Source: Certhia americana
Lineage: Eukaryota; Chordata; Aves; Passeriformes; Certhiidae
DNA: 64,000 bases
Direction: 5' to 3'
Assembly: GCA_018697195.1 (NCBI GenBank)
Contig: CM031857.1
Coordinates: 54,579,982-54,643,981, forward strand
Part shown: one piece after another, positions 12,287 through 26,700 of the stretch
Layout of the letters: every line of letters starts with the position of its first letter
Numbering within the stretch: the first letter of the stretch is position 1
The notes under the pieces: generated by a model
Told to the model about the DNA's origin: nothing
Seen by the model: only the letters and a program-made list of their open reading frames with translations
Databases searched by the model: none
Program-made: the position numbers and the translations under genes

Positions 12287-15200
12287 ATTCAGTTCTGCCT
12301 TTGTATCACAGCATCAGATGTAGCCCAGACAAAGATATTTGTCATTAAAAGAGAATTTTGGGCTTCAGTTCATAAGGCCTCCAATTTAGTAAAGCTTTCT
12401 TCAACACAGTCTGACAATTCTTCAATTGTCAAACCATAATTTTCAAACTATCTCATGTAACAACATGACTGAAGAAGGCTTAAATCTATATTCATTTGAT
12501 CTTCTTGATGCTGGAAACATCTTTTCAGTTTCTCATACCAAGCCTCAATCTTATGTGTAAGAATGTACTAACAACCCATTAGACAGTGCACTTTTTCACT
12601 CATTATACCTCCTTTTTTTGTGCTGTTTGTTCCTATCAACAAGACAAGAAAAAAGAGTTGTTAAGCTTTGTACTTGAGATGGCATGACGTGTCCTGTGCA
12701 GCCACTCGTATTTCCTGCAGATTTTGATTCATGTGCCTTGAGACTGCCTTTATTCTCTTAACTCCCAAACAAGTTATGTGTTCTGTATGATGGGATATTG
12801 TGACCTGGCCACCTCTGCTGAGCTACAAGAGAGGAGATACCCATTTGAACCTTTTGTGTTTGGGCCCCTCAGCTCACTGGACTGAACTCTTGGAAGGCTG
12901 GGACCTGAGGCTGAAGATAAAGTGGCACAAAGAATAAGTTGGGAATATGGTAGCATGGGTTGTGAGTAAGACCTGGTTTTGCAATTAACGTCGCTGTTGA
13001 GGGTTGAAGGTTTTGTAATCAAACAAAATATGTTTTAATATTGGGATCCCATGCAATACAGCTGTGTGTAAAAGGCAAGCTGTCACCACCCAGATGAAAA
13101 GTAAACCTTATTTTCTTACTGCATTTTCATGGAACAAGGTGTAATGCTAATTTTTGATTTGCAAGCAGATTGATTGGTCATGTATATTGAATATGACATG
13201 TGCACAGGAAAAAAATTTCAGCACAAGACCCTGTAACATGGCACTTGTTTCTAGCTCTTTCACCTAAACTCTCTAGCTCTGGAAAATGCACTTCAGCAAT
13301 TTAACTTCTATTTTGGTCTTGAGCAAAAACTGGGTGTATTTATTATTCCCTAATCCTTCATTCCTCAGAGTCAATGGGACTAGTGATTGGCAGAGTTTAA
13401 TCCACAATTTTGTGTTTCTATTTCAGTTGTGCAGTTCTGAAATTATATTTTAATTCTAGGCCATATCCATCAAGAAATTCTGTAGTAAGCTGCAGGTAAA
13501 TCTCTATTTCCAATGAATCTCACAAACCCAAATATTTATCCAGCAAGATCCTCTTGACTCTAATGTAGATATGTCTCTGTTTCTCTTTCCCTAGGAGACA
13601 AAGTACAAGTCAGAAAATGTATTTGAGGCAAACAAATTATTGGATCCTAATCATTGAATGATTGGTTAAATAGACATATTTGAGCATTTGTTCTTTGTTT
13701 CTGTTTTACTATCTCTATAGTCATAAAAGAAAAGTTCTCAATGTAGTCATCTAACCTTCCTTGTTACATTGACAAAAATGGCAATTCAGATACTTCAGCT
13801 GGGTCCACACTTGAATTTTGCCAAAATGGCAAATTTATTTCATAATTAGAAGAGCTTTAAAATCCCCTTACCTTTATGATTGCAAAATAGGTTCTGCATT
13901 CGCTATAGAAACGGATGCTAATTAGGAGAACTTTTAACCTCCCAATTACACAGAATCAAAGTTTACAAGCTTGCTGGAGGAAATGTGCCCACGTGAGAAG
14001 ACACTGATTATCACAAACTCTCTGTCAAGCATTTTTAATCTTTTATTCATTATTTGCAGGACTCTGCTAAATCAGACCTTAAAATTTTCCCTTTACTTTC
14101 CAGGGGAAAAAGCAGGCCTATTCTCTGCATTTCTCACTGAGTTTGAGAATAGTACTGATTTTTTCTCACTTGACTCATAACATTCTTTGAGGATTAAAAA
14201 GGTAATGAAATTCTTATTGGTAGTGTTTTACATGCCTATAAGTGAGCCTCATCACAAGTATTTTTCACAGATTTAAGGTTAATAATGAATGATTCAAAGG
14301 TAACAATCATGATTTCTTACACCCCATCCATGGTGCCTAGGAGAAGGAAGCGACTCATCCTTGTGTTCTGTCCATTCTTCACCTTTCTTTCTTTTCTTTT
14401 GAGCTGGAAAAACTGCTGTTGTTTCTCTTTAAGTCACCCCCTGCTCATTTTTTGTTATTTGCACTTACTTGTCTCTTTCTACCCTTTCTTCCAGACTTGC
14501 TGCTGTAACGCTTCTCAGGCAACATGAAATTGCGAAAAATGGATTCATGCTGTTTCACACCTTTCAGCACAGTTTTTAAACAAGAGAAAATCAAAACAAA
14601 AGCTCTTTTTCAAGTGAATAAAAAGCAGAGTAAACTAATTGCATTTCTTTCTTATCTTATTATTTGTGCAGGTTCTTTCTCCTCTCTTAACTCTCTCTCT
14701 TGAATTTCTCCTTTCTATCTATAATAACTTATATTTAAAACTTAGGAAGACAAATTGCTCAAGCTGTTGGGATTGTTCATGGGAATGACTTTGCCAAAAT
14801 AAACTATTTTTCAGCCTTTTCAGAATATAAATTATTCAAGCCACATTTCAAGGCCTCGCCAAAACCCAGAAGGATGTTTATAAGAAAGTAGTCAGAAAGT
14901 TCCTCTCCTCTAACTAAACCCCAGTAAAAGAGAAAAGAAGCAAAAGAGACATTTTTTAAAAAAAGGTACCTCCAGCAACATCTCTGTCACCCTGCCTGAG
15001 ACAATTTTCTTATGCCATCCCCTTCCCAGAGACTTATGAACAGAAGACCTTCCCTTTCCAAACCCTTGAAGGTGAAAATACTGAAAAATCCACTCTTACT
15101 CCATGATGGTGCATTGGGTTAATCATGGTACAGTGATAAACTGTGGCAGACACAAGCTCTTTGTCATAGTCCATTGCTATGTTGTAATATTTCCAATCTA

Positions 15201-15444
15201 TTCTTAGGCTTCCTTGTGCTACTGTCGCATTTTATTATAAACTCTGCCTTTTTTAAGATTTATACTGGAGCCCTGGCCTCTATCATGGTGAGTGACGCAT
15301 GGTTCCAGGCTCTATTCTGAGAGAGTTTATGGTCTATGAAAGAATTTATAGTCCAAGTCAAATATTTCTGTTGTAAATTCTGCCTCAGCATCCTTCAGAC
15401 ACCACATCAACACACAACTGTGTTTGCACCACTGCTGTCCTCTG

Positions 15445-15469
15445 ATTTCTTTGTACAATTTCTTTGTAC
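15445..15469. repeat. 12-base direct duplication
   Basis: ATTTCTTTGTAC occurs at 15445-15456 and again at 15458-15469, with a period of 13. It is probably a slippage product. Confidence 0.85.
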
Positions 15470-18400
15470 GAACCTTTTGAAGAGTAGAGAGATGTGACAA
15501 GTATGTCTTCTTATAAGCAAATAGCTGATCAGTTGAATGGAATGAAGCCTGTGCACCATGCTGTCCTTTTGGGGGGTTTTGTCCTGCAAAATGAAAATCT
15601 CTTACAAATTGTAAAAAATCTGGCATCAAGAAAAAAAAATTAGAAATTTGGCTTTCCTGCTGCTTCCCTGAAGTGCTAAATAATTAACTTTTCCCGCAGT
15701 GGTGAAGGAAATGGGCAAAACTTTCTCAGGGAAATCCCTGAGATGTTAAAAGAATCAAAAGAACTCTCCACAATCAAGAGAGAAAGCTATGAGCTCTGCA
15801 AACAAGGACAGCTCTTTCCAAAGGTAAAAGGAAAGCACCCCAGTGCTCACCAGAGGAAGGAAATTGATGTGAGAATGCTCGCAGTAACATTGACCAACCT
15901 CACTGCAGTCAGTGAACAAACCACCCTGAAACCTTCTCTTGTGCTGGCAAAATCAGAAAGGGTTGAGGAATAAGTAACCAGGATCTGCCCTAGCAAAATA
16001 GCACAGATATTAGACAGGGTGTCTCTCCCATCTCCCAGCATCTGAGAAGATGAAGCACATTGTCTCTGAGCACCCTTAGCAGGGAGAGTCCCTCCACTCA
16101 CAAGCATTTGAAGCTTTCTGCAAACATGTGAAAGATGGCACAGAAAAAAACTAAGGAAAGTGCAAAGAATGTGCTGTGTAAACAGCAATCGTATCCTGAT
16201 CTTTTGAGAAGGCTTAGCAAAAGTCCACCTCATTCCTTTCACCTCTGTCTGATTGATGTCTATGAGGCAATGGTCCATGGGTTGTTTTGTGTTTTCCCTT
16301 CACTCTTAGTTTTGATCAATTGTAGCAACTACCCACATGCCTCTGAAGAGCTGACTGGGACTCTAAGAATCCTCTTCCCTGCTCCAGCATGAAAACACCA
16401 TCTTTAAAATACTTCTTCATTCACAGTTTTTAATTTAAAGTTTATTTATCTCTTGTCCAGTGATCTGCATCCTCCTCAATACCTGTCAGATCACAAAGAA
16501 GGTCTGAAGCCACAAATTTTTGCCACAGAATAAAAAAACCTTCTCTCGGTCCTTCTGGGCATCTGTCATGTGTTTGAAATATAACAGTGACTAGAGAGAT
16601 TCTGAGTACAGAGATTAAGCTGGAAAACCTCTTTACAGGCGTTCTCTTCCCTTTCAATCATGTGGGGAAGGGCCACAGTGCTTGCAAAGCAAATATTAAA
16701 TTTCCATTGCCATCCACAACGCCAGTAATTAACTCACTGGCTAATTTGTTGTAAGCTGCAACTAATGGATTCAAGATGCAACATGTTCTTGTTTTATAAT
16801 GAGCTGGTCTTTGATATACTTCCTTCTTGCACAGAATCTGAATAATTTTACTCAAATGCCCATGTTTATAAATTCCTTAAAGGGCAAAAATGAAATGTTG
16901 CATGCAGAGATATTCCCACTTCTCATATGATCTGACGTGTTTCTACTGCAGCTCTGTTTTCAAGTTATACCTGTTATTGAATGCTATGGATCCTCTTTTT
17001 CATTCCAGTAGAAAATTCTGAACACAGAAAGCAATGAAAGACAATTCAGTTGCCATGAACAACCCCGAATTCACCTCCTCTCATTAAACAACAAAAGTGG
17101 GTAGCAATATGAATTTTAGGGGTCAGTAATACTCATGGTCAGGAAGGGGCAAGACCTTCTGAACTTACAGGAGGAAGCTCTTGATTCCACTTTTCACACT
17201 ATCACATTTACTGGAGCATTTATTTTCTCCTCTTTCCTACCACCCCTAAGATAATTTTACAAGCAGCCACAAAATTTGAGCTGTATCTGCAACCTCCCTT
17301 CCGTCCAAGGTCAGAAGGAATCCAAGGGAGGGCTGAGTGGGTCCAACCAGAATTCTTCCCAACAGTGTATGGATCCAGTGGTTCGGATGTGCGGAGAAAA
17401 CACAAAGAACAATTACATTTGTGTCAGAGTCTTGCATCCCATTGCAAGAGCCGGCCGTGAGATGTTTTCTCTTTAAATGCCACTTGTGCCTTACAAATTA
17501 ATTAACGGAGGAATTTGCTTGCACTTCAGTTGTTCTCTTCTTTACGTAAGTGACCTTAGAGGGTTGCATAACTCAGCACAACACTGTGATTCACTGCAAT
17601 GCTCTACCATATTTAGTCTTATTAGCAGCTATTTGAGAAACGCTGCTGCTCACTCTGGAGAGACATCATTTATAGTGCTATATAAAGGTCTCTATATTTT
17701 TCCCTCATGAAAAGGATTACTGCAGCATTCTTATCTGTAATGCAATCCAGAATAGGAAAGACTCATTGATTTTTGAGGAGGCGTTTTCAATATGGTGACC
17801 TGTTCCATACTTTCATTTGAAGTGTAATTATAGAACAAAGGACTAGGATGGGAAGTGCATGTTGTAGAGGAAAAAATCAAATGCACATTTTTTCTTGACA
17901 TTTACTGAGCAAGAAACCTTGCCTGTTTTCTAAATGTTAATGAACAGCCACACAAGAAGAACCAGGGCATTTCTTCACAGAGTTAAATACCTACCACGCT
18001 TACACCAACTGTAGTGACAGTATTCTGAAAAATAGGAGGGCTGAATTTTTGCTCCTAATGTTATCTCTTTTACTGGAGAGGAACAACCAGAAAACAGATC
18101 TGCACTTCATGAGCATTTTAACATCAAAGTCAAGGAATAAATCCCTTGTCACTTTGTCTTTCTGCACTATGACTGTCATTTTCTGGATTTTGTCAGAACT
18201 TCTTGGTGCAAGTGGACAAGGAAAAGAAAACTTGGTTCTAGTGTTAGTCTGTTTGCCAGAAAAAACATAATTTTTGCAGCTTTAACCTGTGCATTTTATA
18301 ATTCCTTCTGTCTCCCAAAGCTTGAGACAATTCATCAGATTTGACTCCCTGCCAATTTTAACAGGAAATTATTTTTCTTGGAAAAAATAAACCTTTGATT

Positions 18401-19587
18401 CTGGTTAATCTTGATGTTTTATTTATGGGAAATGCCCATTTCCTGCCCCATCAGAGAAAACCTGAACCATGCCCTACAGACTATCAGAAGAAACATAATT
18501 TTGAAACTGTGAGGCATTAGGAAAGTTCTGAGATTTCATATAAGGCACTTTCTACCAAAAGTTATATTCAAGGACATTTCCAGGAAGAAGACAGCATCTT
18601 TGGATATTTAAATCTTTATAACTTTTCCCTTTTTCCATGAAGAAAATGAAAAAAGGAGGTCACTATATTGCATATGTATCTATATTGTATCATATATTGT
18701 GTATATATATATATTATTTAAAAATAAGTATTTTTGTGATCAAGTTATGTCTTTTCTTCTGCTATATATGATGTACATAAACCCTAAAAAGCCAACAGAA
18801 TTGCTTGGTAGTTTTATGAAACTTTTAAAATATAATATTTATTATTCACAATTATTAATTATTTTGTATTATTTACAGCATCACTGTTGTTTTTCTGAGA
18901 CTTGTGGAAGAAAGAGAAAGAAGCTAAAAGAAAGGGGATTTTTTTTTTTTAATATGTGGTAGAGGGTAAAAGAGGTGGATCAATTCCTAACCATTTAAAT
19001 TTTGGATTCATGTGCAGTTAAGACTTCAACAGTACTGTCAATACCATGAAGATCAAGGATGTCACTATGTGATATGATAGAGAGATGTCAAATACTGCTG
19101 AAGAACACACATACAAATATACCTTGCCTTTTTTAGCTCCTCCATCTTCAGGGGGAATATGCTTCTCAAAAACAAATATTCTCAAATCAGCAGGGCAGCA
19201 GGGTTGTCACTGTCCTGATCACAGCTTTGCAGCCACCTCCACTGCAGCTATCACTCAGGAGATGTTGCCACGTGTTTCTACCCATCAGACAACTACCAGA
19301 TCTCATCTTGAGAGTGTCAGGAGCTTCCTGCAGTCAGAAGATTACAGTGTGATAGCAGGTCTAGATGAGTCAGCCCGGGGGCTATAGAGATGACAGGTAG
19401 GATGGAACAGTGCTCAATCACGACCTTTCAGATCAGAGTCCTGTGAAGCAACTTACATTTGTTGTAACAGCTGCCATCTGTGAACACGTTGGTTCTGATG
19501 GGAGTCCAACAACCCCCTCCATCACAGTTTCCTTGTGCTGTCTGTCCGAAGCAGAGACAGGAACACCAGGGAATCAAGCAAACAGGA

Positions 19588-19785
19588 CTGGACATAAGGA
19601 AGTATTTTATTACTCGGAAGGAATCACAGAGCTGGAACAGATCCCTGAAGCAGTTGCGGAAGCTCCACCCTTGAAGGTTTTTGGGATTTGTCTGGATGAA
19701 GCCAGAAATGCTAATTCTGAATTGGTGTCAATCCTTTTTGAGTGGAAGGCAGGGCTATATGACCTCCTGAGGTCGTTTCCATTTT
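19588..19785 (+). mobile_element. CR1-like LINE 3' fragment
   Basis: The segment contains GGACATAAGGAAGTATTTTA, then CTCCACCCTTGAAGGTTTTT, GTCTGGATGAAGCC and ATATGACCTCCTGAGGTCGT, the order of the CR1 3' end phrase on 'gaggccccacccttgaag', 'ctggatgaagcc' and 'gatgacctcctgaggtccc'. It is + strand and truncated at both ends; the terminal octamers are missing. A 180-codon open frame (19410-19952) runs through it by chance. Confidence 0.6.
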
Positions 19786-20319
19786 TAAGCTGTTGTGAAA
19801 TGCACCTTAGGTGTCCGGTAGGTGGCCAACACCTCTTTTTCACACTAATTTATAATGGAATTGAAGCTACTCTAAGCACATGTTGCCCATCCAAACCTCA
19901 TAACACTGGGCTAATGCTTTCAGGTAAAGAACAGGGGACACAGTTCTGGTGACTGCTGTGATTTCAGTGATGAACTTTTCCTTGCCCAGCACTGTGACTA
20001 CTTTACTTAGCCAGAATTTACAGTTGCTTTCTTCTTGCTGCAGGTCTGCTGGTTTAGCAAAAAATTCTGTTGAATTTCACTGTTAACTCAATTCTCCATC
20101 CCACTGTCCCTTAGACCTGCATATCAGACAGGGCAATCTATAAAGACAATGGAAAATGTGGGGCAGTAAAAAAAAGGTAGCTACAACAGTAAGTTGTAAA
20201 CATACACATTTAAGCAGATCTGAAAGAGTAGTTAGTGTCTTTTTGTCACACTGAAGAAGATGGAGACCTGCAGAAACCTGCTGTGACCCCACTGACTGTG
20301 TATTTTCTGTGAAAGTACA
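19786..20319. other. Intergenic stretch between two CR1 fragments
   Basis: I see nothing identifiable. It may be unalignable remains of the neighbouring CR1 copies or unrelated unique DNA. Confidence 0.5.
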
Positions 20320-20785
20320 TATAAATTTGCAGATAACAGGAAGGAGAAAATTGTGTAAGCACTCTGGAGGACAGGTTCGAAGCTGAAATTAACCTGGATA
20401 AACTGAAAAAAAAAAACCCCAACCCCTAAGCATGAAATCTGAAGGGTAGAATCTTGCAAAGAGAAGAGCAAAGTGGTCCACTAAGGAGACACTGAATGAA
20501 TGAGTCTAAAATAGGAAATGATGTAGTAGGGAGAAGTACTACAGAGCAAAATGGATAAGTAAGAAAATAAGAGTAAACTATGTAAACCTTCAGGGTAGAA
20601 AAGACAGCTCTGTATCTCTATTAACAGGGGAGTTACACATAAGGTACAAATTGCAATGGAGTAAGCCACAGCTGGAATAGTGGGTCCAGTTGTGATCATT
20701 ATACAATGAAGAAATGTAAAATTATTGAGGCCTACAAGAGGGATAAGAAACTTAGAAAATATGATTTAGGAGGAAAAATTCTGGT
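20320..20785 (+). mobile_element. Ancient CR1 LINE fragment
   Basis: Two blocks of the CR1 3' region occur in the right order. The first (about 20325-20415) reads as 'tttgcagataacaggaagga', then CTCTGGAGGACAGGTTCGAA and GAAATTAACCTGGATAAACT, matching the CR1 segment on dropping an element, a bound and a 'gacaaactgga' phrase. The second (about 20670-20785) has GGGTCCAGTTGTGATCATTA, GAAGAAATGTAAAATTATTG and GAGGGATAAGAAAC, which corresponds to the 'gtgcagttctggtcacc' and following segment. It is strongly decayed, so it is an old insertion. Confidence 0.65.
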
Positions 20786-23700
20786 TTGTTGTAGGAATTT
20801 TTGGCTATGCAAAGAATTGTTGTAGGGATGGTGATGACTCATTTTACTGTTTGCAAAGTCTCCACCAAACAGCTACTGAAAAAATTTAAGTTCTGATTAC
20901 TCCCTAAAACAGATGGATGGACTGCATGATATCTTTGATGTCCTCCTCTACTCTTCCAGGACACTATGAGTTGGACATAACTGCATTATGTTCTAAGGAG
21001 TTATCTTGCTAATCCTCTCCAAAATCCCTTAGCCAGTTTTGTGCATAAATGTGTGAGAGCAGTGTGAATAAAGCAATTAAAACTGAGGACCAGAGGGCAA
21101 AGAAATACTGCCAAAAACTCCTGCTCAGATCAATTCTACTGGCTATATTTAAATCCTACTTCATCTGACACCTTGCACCAATATCCTGTGTCATCCCCAG
21201 GACACATATGTATTTCTGGGAATTGCTTAATTCATCCTCTCCAACTCCATTCTCCTCATGCAAACAGCACACCCTGACACCCACACACTCTGATACCCCC
21301 CCCTAGAGAATTCTTTTGCAGAACCTAAAGTAGCCTCAGAAAAGTGGCACGTTGTAGGCAAAAGGTTTTCACCTTTTGGAACTAGACTTTATTGCTGGGT
21401 AGCCATGGGAACGTGGCTTCCTTCAACCCCAAGTCTGTATAAATGTACATCTCATTGTTCTAGTTCATGAGCAATGAGTTATGATTTGAGAGGTAGCACA
21501 GAGGATGAGAAACCTCTGGAAAAAGCTCTTTACAGAAAAGATGTAATCTTAATACTTGCACGAATCTCATTGCTGTGTTTTTTCAGCAGCTCAGAGATTT
21601 TATTATCTTTCATATTTCATTATTTGTCATAAAATTTCTCCACCCCATGAGGAAGAAAAGCATTATATCTTTCTGCTTATTGGGATGTAGGTTGGAAAAC
21701 TGAGCAGTGTCCATGACTGAGATAATGATAGCAAGTCTCTCCACCTGCAGTGCTCTGTTGGCATGTCCTACCCTTCCAGAGCCTACTGGTAACATAATCA
21801 CTTCCACTGCATTGTGTAATTCTGATCCTGTGTTAAATTTATTTCATGACATATTCTGTACAGTCTGCAAAACTGAAAACTGGAACTGGTCTGTGAGAAA
21901 GCATCATTGTCTAACAATGGCTGTCCCAGAGAAAAATAGAGAATAGCATCATCTATTGGCTGCTCCAGGTGTTGGAATCCTACACTCTTTCATATCCATC
22001 CCTGTGATATAATTCTGACTTGTTATTACCCAAAAGGGAGCCCTTTTTCTCTGAGTATTCCCCCTGTATGAACTAGTCTATGAGATGTGGACCCTCACTG
22101 GGGAAACCAGACTGACTCCAAACATTGTGATGTGGATACTTTTTTGAAGTGTAACTTGGTCTGTTGGTGAGTTTGAGGTTCTGCTCCTGGGAACAGTTTG
22201 GTGAGTGTTGTCCCAGTAAAAGGTATGTATATAGCTAATAAATAATGACTGTAGTTGCTGCTTACAAGCTGCAGTTTCATAGTAGCTTGTAATATTTAAA
22301 TATATACTAGCTCTTACTATTAATTACTGGTACTGTTGGTTAATATATACATATACTGACTTTTCTGACACAACCTTTGAATAACTTCATATATACATTT
22401 GCCTTATTAAAAGTATACTACTGCTACTACTACGAATAATAATAATATACAGAAACCTGTGATAAAGATATTTAGAAAATGAATATTACATTTCCTTGCA
22501 TGTTATGAAATCATAGCAATGTCACAAACTCAAATCCAGTGTCAAAGTAACCCCTTAAGTCACATCTGTTGCCAAAAAGCAGGTCCGCAGAAATTACTAC
22601 CAATACCAACAGGCTTATAATTTTGACCTTTCTTACTTTATTTTCTAACATGCATCAGAAAACTATGAATGACAGCAGTGGAAAAAGTAAAGCATCAAAA
22701 GAATACCAAATATAGCCTGGTTACTGTCCCTACGGGTGGCTGTAACTCTCCTTATGAGTGTGACCATTTGATGCAGTGTAGACATTTCAGAATAGGTTCC
22801 CAAGGCAGGATTTGAGGGGAACATAGTAGCAAAAATGTAAGTTGAGGGGTGGAGAGATTTTTTCTGAAAAGTCTAGCAGTTCTGGTAAAAAGCAGCAAAT
22901 ACTGTAATTTCAAAACAGGCAGCAGCAGAGGAGAGGAAACTGAGGCAAACATGAGAGATGGGAGAAGGCATAAATTAAATAGCAACCATTCAAAGGAATA
23001 TGAGTGGAGAGAAAAAAGACCTTCAGACTGAAATACCAAAAATAGGGTGGGCTGTTGTGGTCATAGGCAGGAAGATCATTGCTGGTGGGGGGATGGGGAA
23101 AACACTGTCCTTCAGCCCTCCTCTTGTTCCCATCCTCATTCTAGCCTGGGAACACAGCAAAAAAGTCTGAACCTCTCAGCCAGTGACTCATTTCATTGCA
23201 CACAGCAATGCTGGTCATTTACTGGAAAGACCTGTCCTCCTGGATCTCCACATCCATCCAGAGTGGAGATTTGCATCAATATTACAGAACATGACACACA
23301 AAAAATTTGTACATCTCTAGAGCTGATGTCGAATAGCTGGTTTCATCACTGTTAGGTACACACAGAAACTAGCTATTCCATCAATACGGAGCAGCTTTTC
23401 TTCCTGGACACTTTGGCTTTCCTCCCTGTCTGTAGTGACATATTTGCACATGCTGGAACTCATTATACTGCTTGTGGGGTTTGATGTAGTTTGGCAAATA
23501 GATAATTGCAATTCAGCATTTGTACCCATTTGTTCAGAATCACTGTGTCACCAACAATGCAGAGTAAAGGCTTGCAAAAATTAAGGAAGTTGGTAAAACA
23601 GGCTTTTATTTCCAAATTCTTCTCTCTGGATGAGAGGAGCCTACGTGCACCCAATTCCACTCATTCATATATTCTGGTTCCAATTGCACAATAGCGCTGT

Positions 23701-26700
23701 CTTCCAGGACATGTCCCAGGCTTTCCTCTTTTTCAGTAGCAAGTCCCAGTGTGCCACCAAGGCGAGCCAGAGACTTCACAACCCATGACATGCAGAAGCC
23801 CACTCTTCTTGTCATCAGAAAGGTAGTGATAGACTTTTCAGTCACACAAATCTTTCATTGATAAGAGCTCATTTTAATTCCCACTAATCTGATGCTTAAC
23901 CTAAGCAGCCCAGGCTAGTCCAGACAGAATATTTCCCCATGTTTTAAATGAGTTTGCCTGGAAGAGCTCATAATAAAGAAAAATACACTGAGTTGCAGGC
24001 ACTGGGAGCCTTCAGCTGCTCTTTCTTCAATTATTTCATCAAAACTAATGAAAAGTTGATCCAATTTTCCCTAGCTTCACTCACTTCACTTCATCCCTGA
24101 CTAGTACTAAATCATCAGCAGAAATTGGTTTAAGTACTAATGATTCTGGAGGGAAAAACCTTTTGTAATGCTGTCACATTGTATTTGTGAGGGTAGGCAT
24201 GAATGATGTGTGCATGCCTGTCACAGGACCGCATTCCTGCCTCCTCCTCCAGGTCTATGAGGTCCTGTCCCCTCATAGTCACCACATGCTCCAGAATGTT
24301 AATTCAAGAAAAAAGCTGCAGAGCTCTTTCTGTCCACAGTCATGTCTCCCTATATGCTCAGTGAGGGATGGTTTTTGGGGCCCAAAGCAAGATGCAAAAC
24401 CCCAAAGATTTGAGCATAACAACATAACGCCATGAACTTCTCTCCAGTCTTGCTGTCAGAGTTTCCATTTCTGCAGCCCTGGGGGAAAAAAGCTTAATAG
24501 GTCTCCTGGGCTTAGATTTGGGAGTAGGCAGCTATGTTTGGTATTGTCAATACAGCTGTGCTTACCAGAGCAGTCACAAAATGGTTGTTTCTAAAAGGCA
24601 ATGTTCTGAGAAAAGCCTTATGATATGAAATTGTCAGGTTAAATTTTTCTCTGTGCACAGGCAAAGCTGATGGGGGACACTAGCAGGAAATGGTTTTAAG
24701 GATGCCATATTGAAATGCTAGCAGCACACGTATTTGCAAAAACCACAAGTGCATAACTTGATTTTGTGGACAAATTATGCTACTGTCTGCATTTCTTGCT
24801 CAAACAGAGAATTCAATCATACACCTAAGCCCCGCTTTAAATTATTTGCATATGTATTTGTCTTTAGAGGCAGCCATACCACTGTGATAGGGAATATAAA
24901 CGATGTTTTTAATTTTTATGGATTCCAGTTTCATTCAAATTGGACTTAGCTGCCTGCTCACATCTCAACAGATATAAATTTTGCTGGCAGGAATAAACAT
25001 AGCTTAAAATTGTGTGATGTGAATTTGGCTTCTGCTTCTTTTTGCTCCTTGATTTTTAAAAAACAACAACAACTCACAGGGTGATCATTAGACATATATC
25101 TGCATTAGTTATTAGCTTCAGCTTTAAAGTTATAGGTTCATAACAAACCTTTTAGCCACATTACAGCTATCTACACAATATTCCTCATCAAAGTGGAGAT
25201 GTAATACAGCTTTATTGAGGATGCCTTTTCCCTCTTTCTGGCTAGGAGAGGAACATGGAGAGGCATGAAGAGGTGGGTGACAGATGCTGTAGTCTCCTTG
25301 TGCTAAATACTACCATAAGGAGGTAAGTTCAGCAGACCTGGCAGAGGGTGGCAGGGGAGATAAGGATGGCCCATACTCTGTCCCTCAGTGCATGGACTAT
25401 GTGAGACTGGTCTGGATGGGTGAGGAAAACCATGAGCCCACCTGCAGGTCTCTGAGCCCGAACCTATTCGAGCCCTAGGAAGGAAGGGGGGGTTCTTCCC
25501 TAGACAGAATAGGATTGTTGGTCAGGGGAGGATATCTTATCTGACTTTGTGAGCTCGAAAGAGAAAGAACCTTTTGTCCATGTAAGGTCTTTTCCTTTCA
25601 GCCCTCACAAAGGGCAAATGCCCAATAATAGGAGAAAATAAATGATGGCAGGAGAGTAGGGGGAACAGCCAATCCTTAATGTGATTCTTGTTTTTCCTTC
25701 CCTGGAAAGCTCAGGCAGCTCCTACAGCTGGGGCTTGACTCATATACTGTACTTCCATTTACACTGTCATGTCTTTTCTAAGGATGCTTTGTATCACTAC
25801 TGTTCAGTAGTGGAGCCTTAATCTCTCTGTTAAACCCAAGCACGTGCGTTTCTGTTTCATAAGCAAGATTTCTAAAAGCTGAAGAACTGACACTGACACT
25901 CATTAAGACAACTGGTCCCTAAAACAAGGTTCTGAAAACAGATTTACCACTTACCCAGAATTACACTCTGGGTGTTATTAGCCCAAGGAACTATTAACAT
26001 TTATTTACTATTGTTGAATCCCTCTGAGAAAATTGGGTTATCACTTCATACAGATTAATCAGTTACTTTGCTTCAACCTACACGTCAGATTTCATTACAT
26101 TCTGATATACTTTACATCAATGATTATTTGAAGGAGGAAAGCACCAAAGATAAAAGAAGAAGAAATGTATGTTGCTGTGTGAAATGAAATTTGATACTGA
26201 ATACCACAATATTATTATCATGAAACTGAAAAATCAGTATTACATTTTTTATACAAACAGAAACTTAAATATAAATCCACTTAAGATTTAGTATGAAAGG
26301 TGACCCCAGGGAAAGGAAAGCAGAAAAAAAGAATGCAAAACTTCTATATTATTTTCTAAATGTTGTTAAATCTCTAAATGATATTTGTCTGAATCATGGT
26401 CAGTCAATATCGCAGCAGACGGTGCCTGACAATTTCAATTCTGTTACGAACAGTATCACCAAAAACATTCAATCTTCTGTATTGGACAAAACCTAGAAAA
26501 TCTAGTTTACCTCCAAATCCTTAGTTACCATTGCACCTTTGTCTCACCTTTTTGAGACCACACTGCAGAAATTAACAACAGAAGTTATGGTCTTTCTGCA
26601 CTATGAAACAAAGTAATTTTATTGAGTGTTTGCCCACACTAAGGGACTAAAATGGTTCTGAAAGCAACACCATAAACAACAGAGAGGTGGTAAAATAGTG

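Larger units (their letters stand above)
11277..19587. other. Intergenic stretch with no recognised gene
   Basis: No exon, RNA gene or mobile element is supported. Open frames do not exceed 143 codons (15847-16278, -) and match nothing I know. It holds a tandem AATTCTTTAAAAGA repeat (12232-12286), a short duplication (15445-15469), and TA-rich sequence near 18660-18720. Confidence 0.6.
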
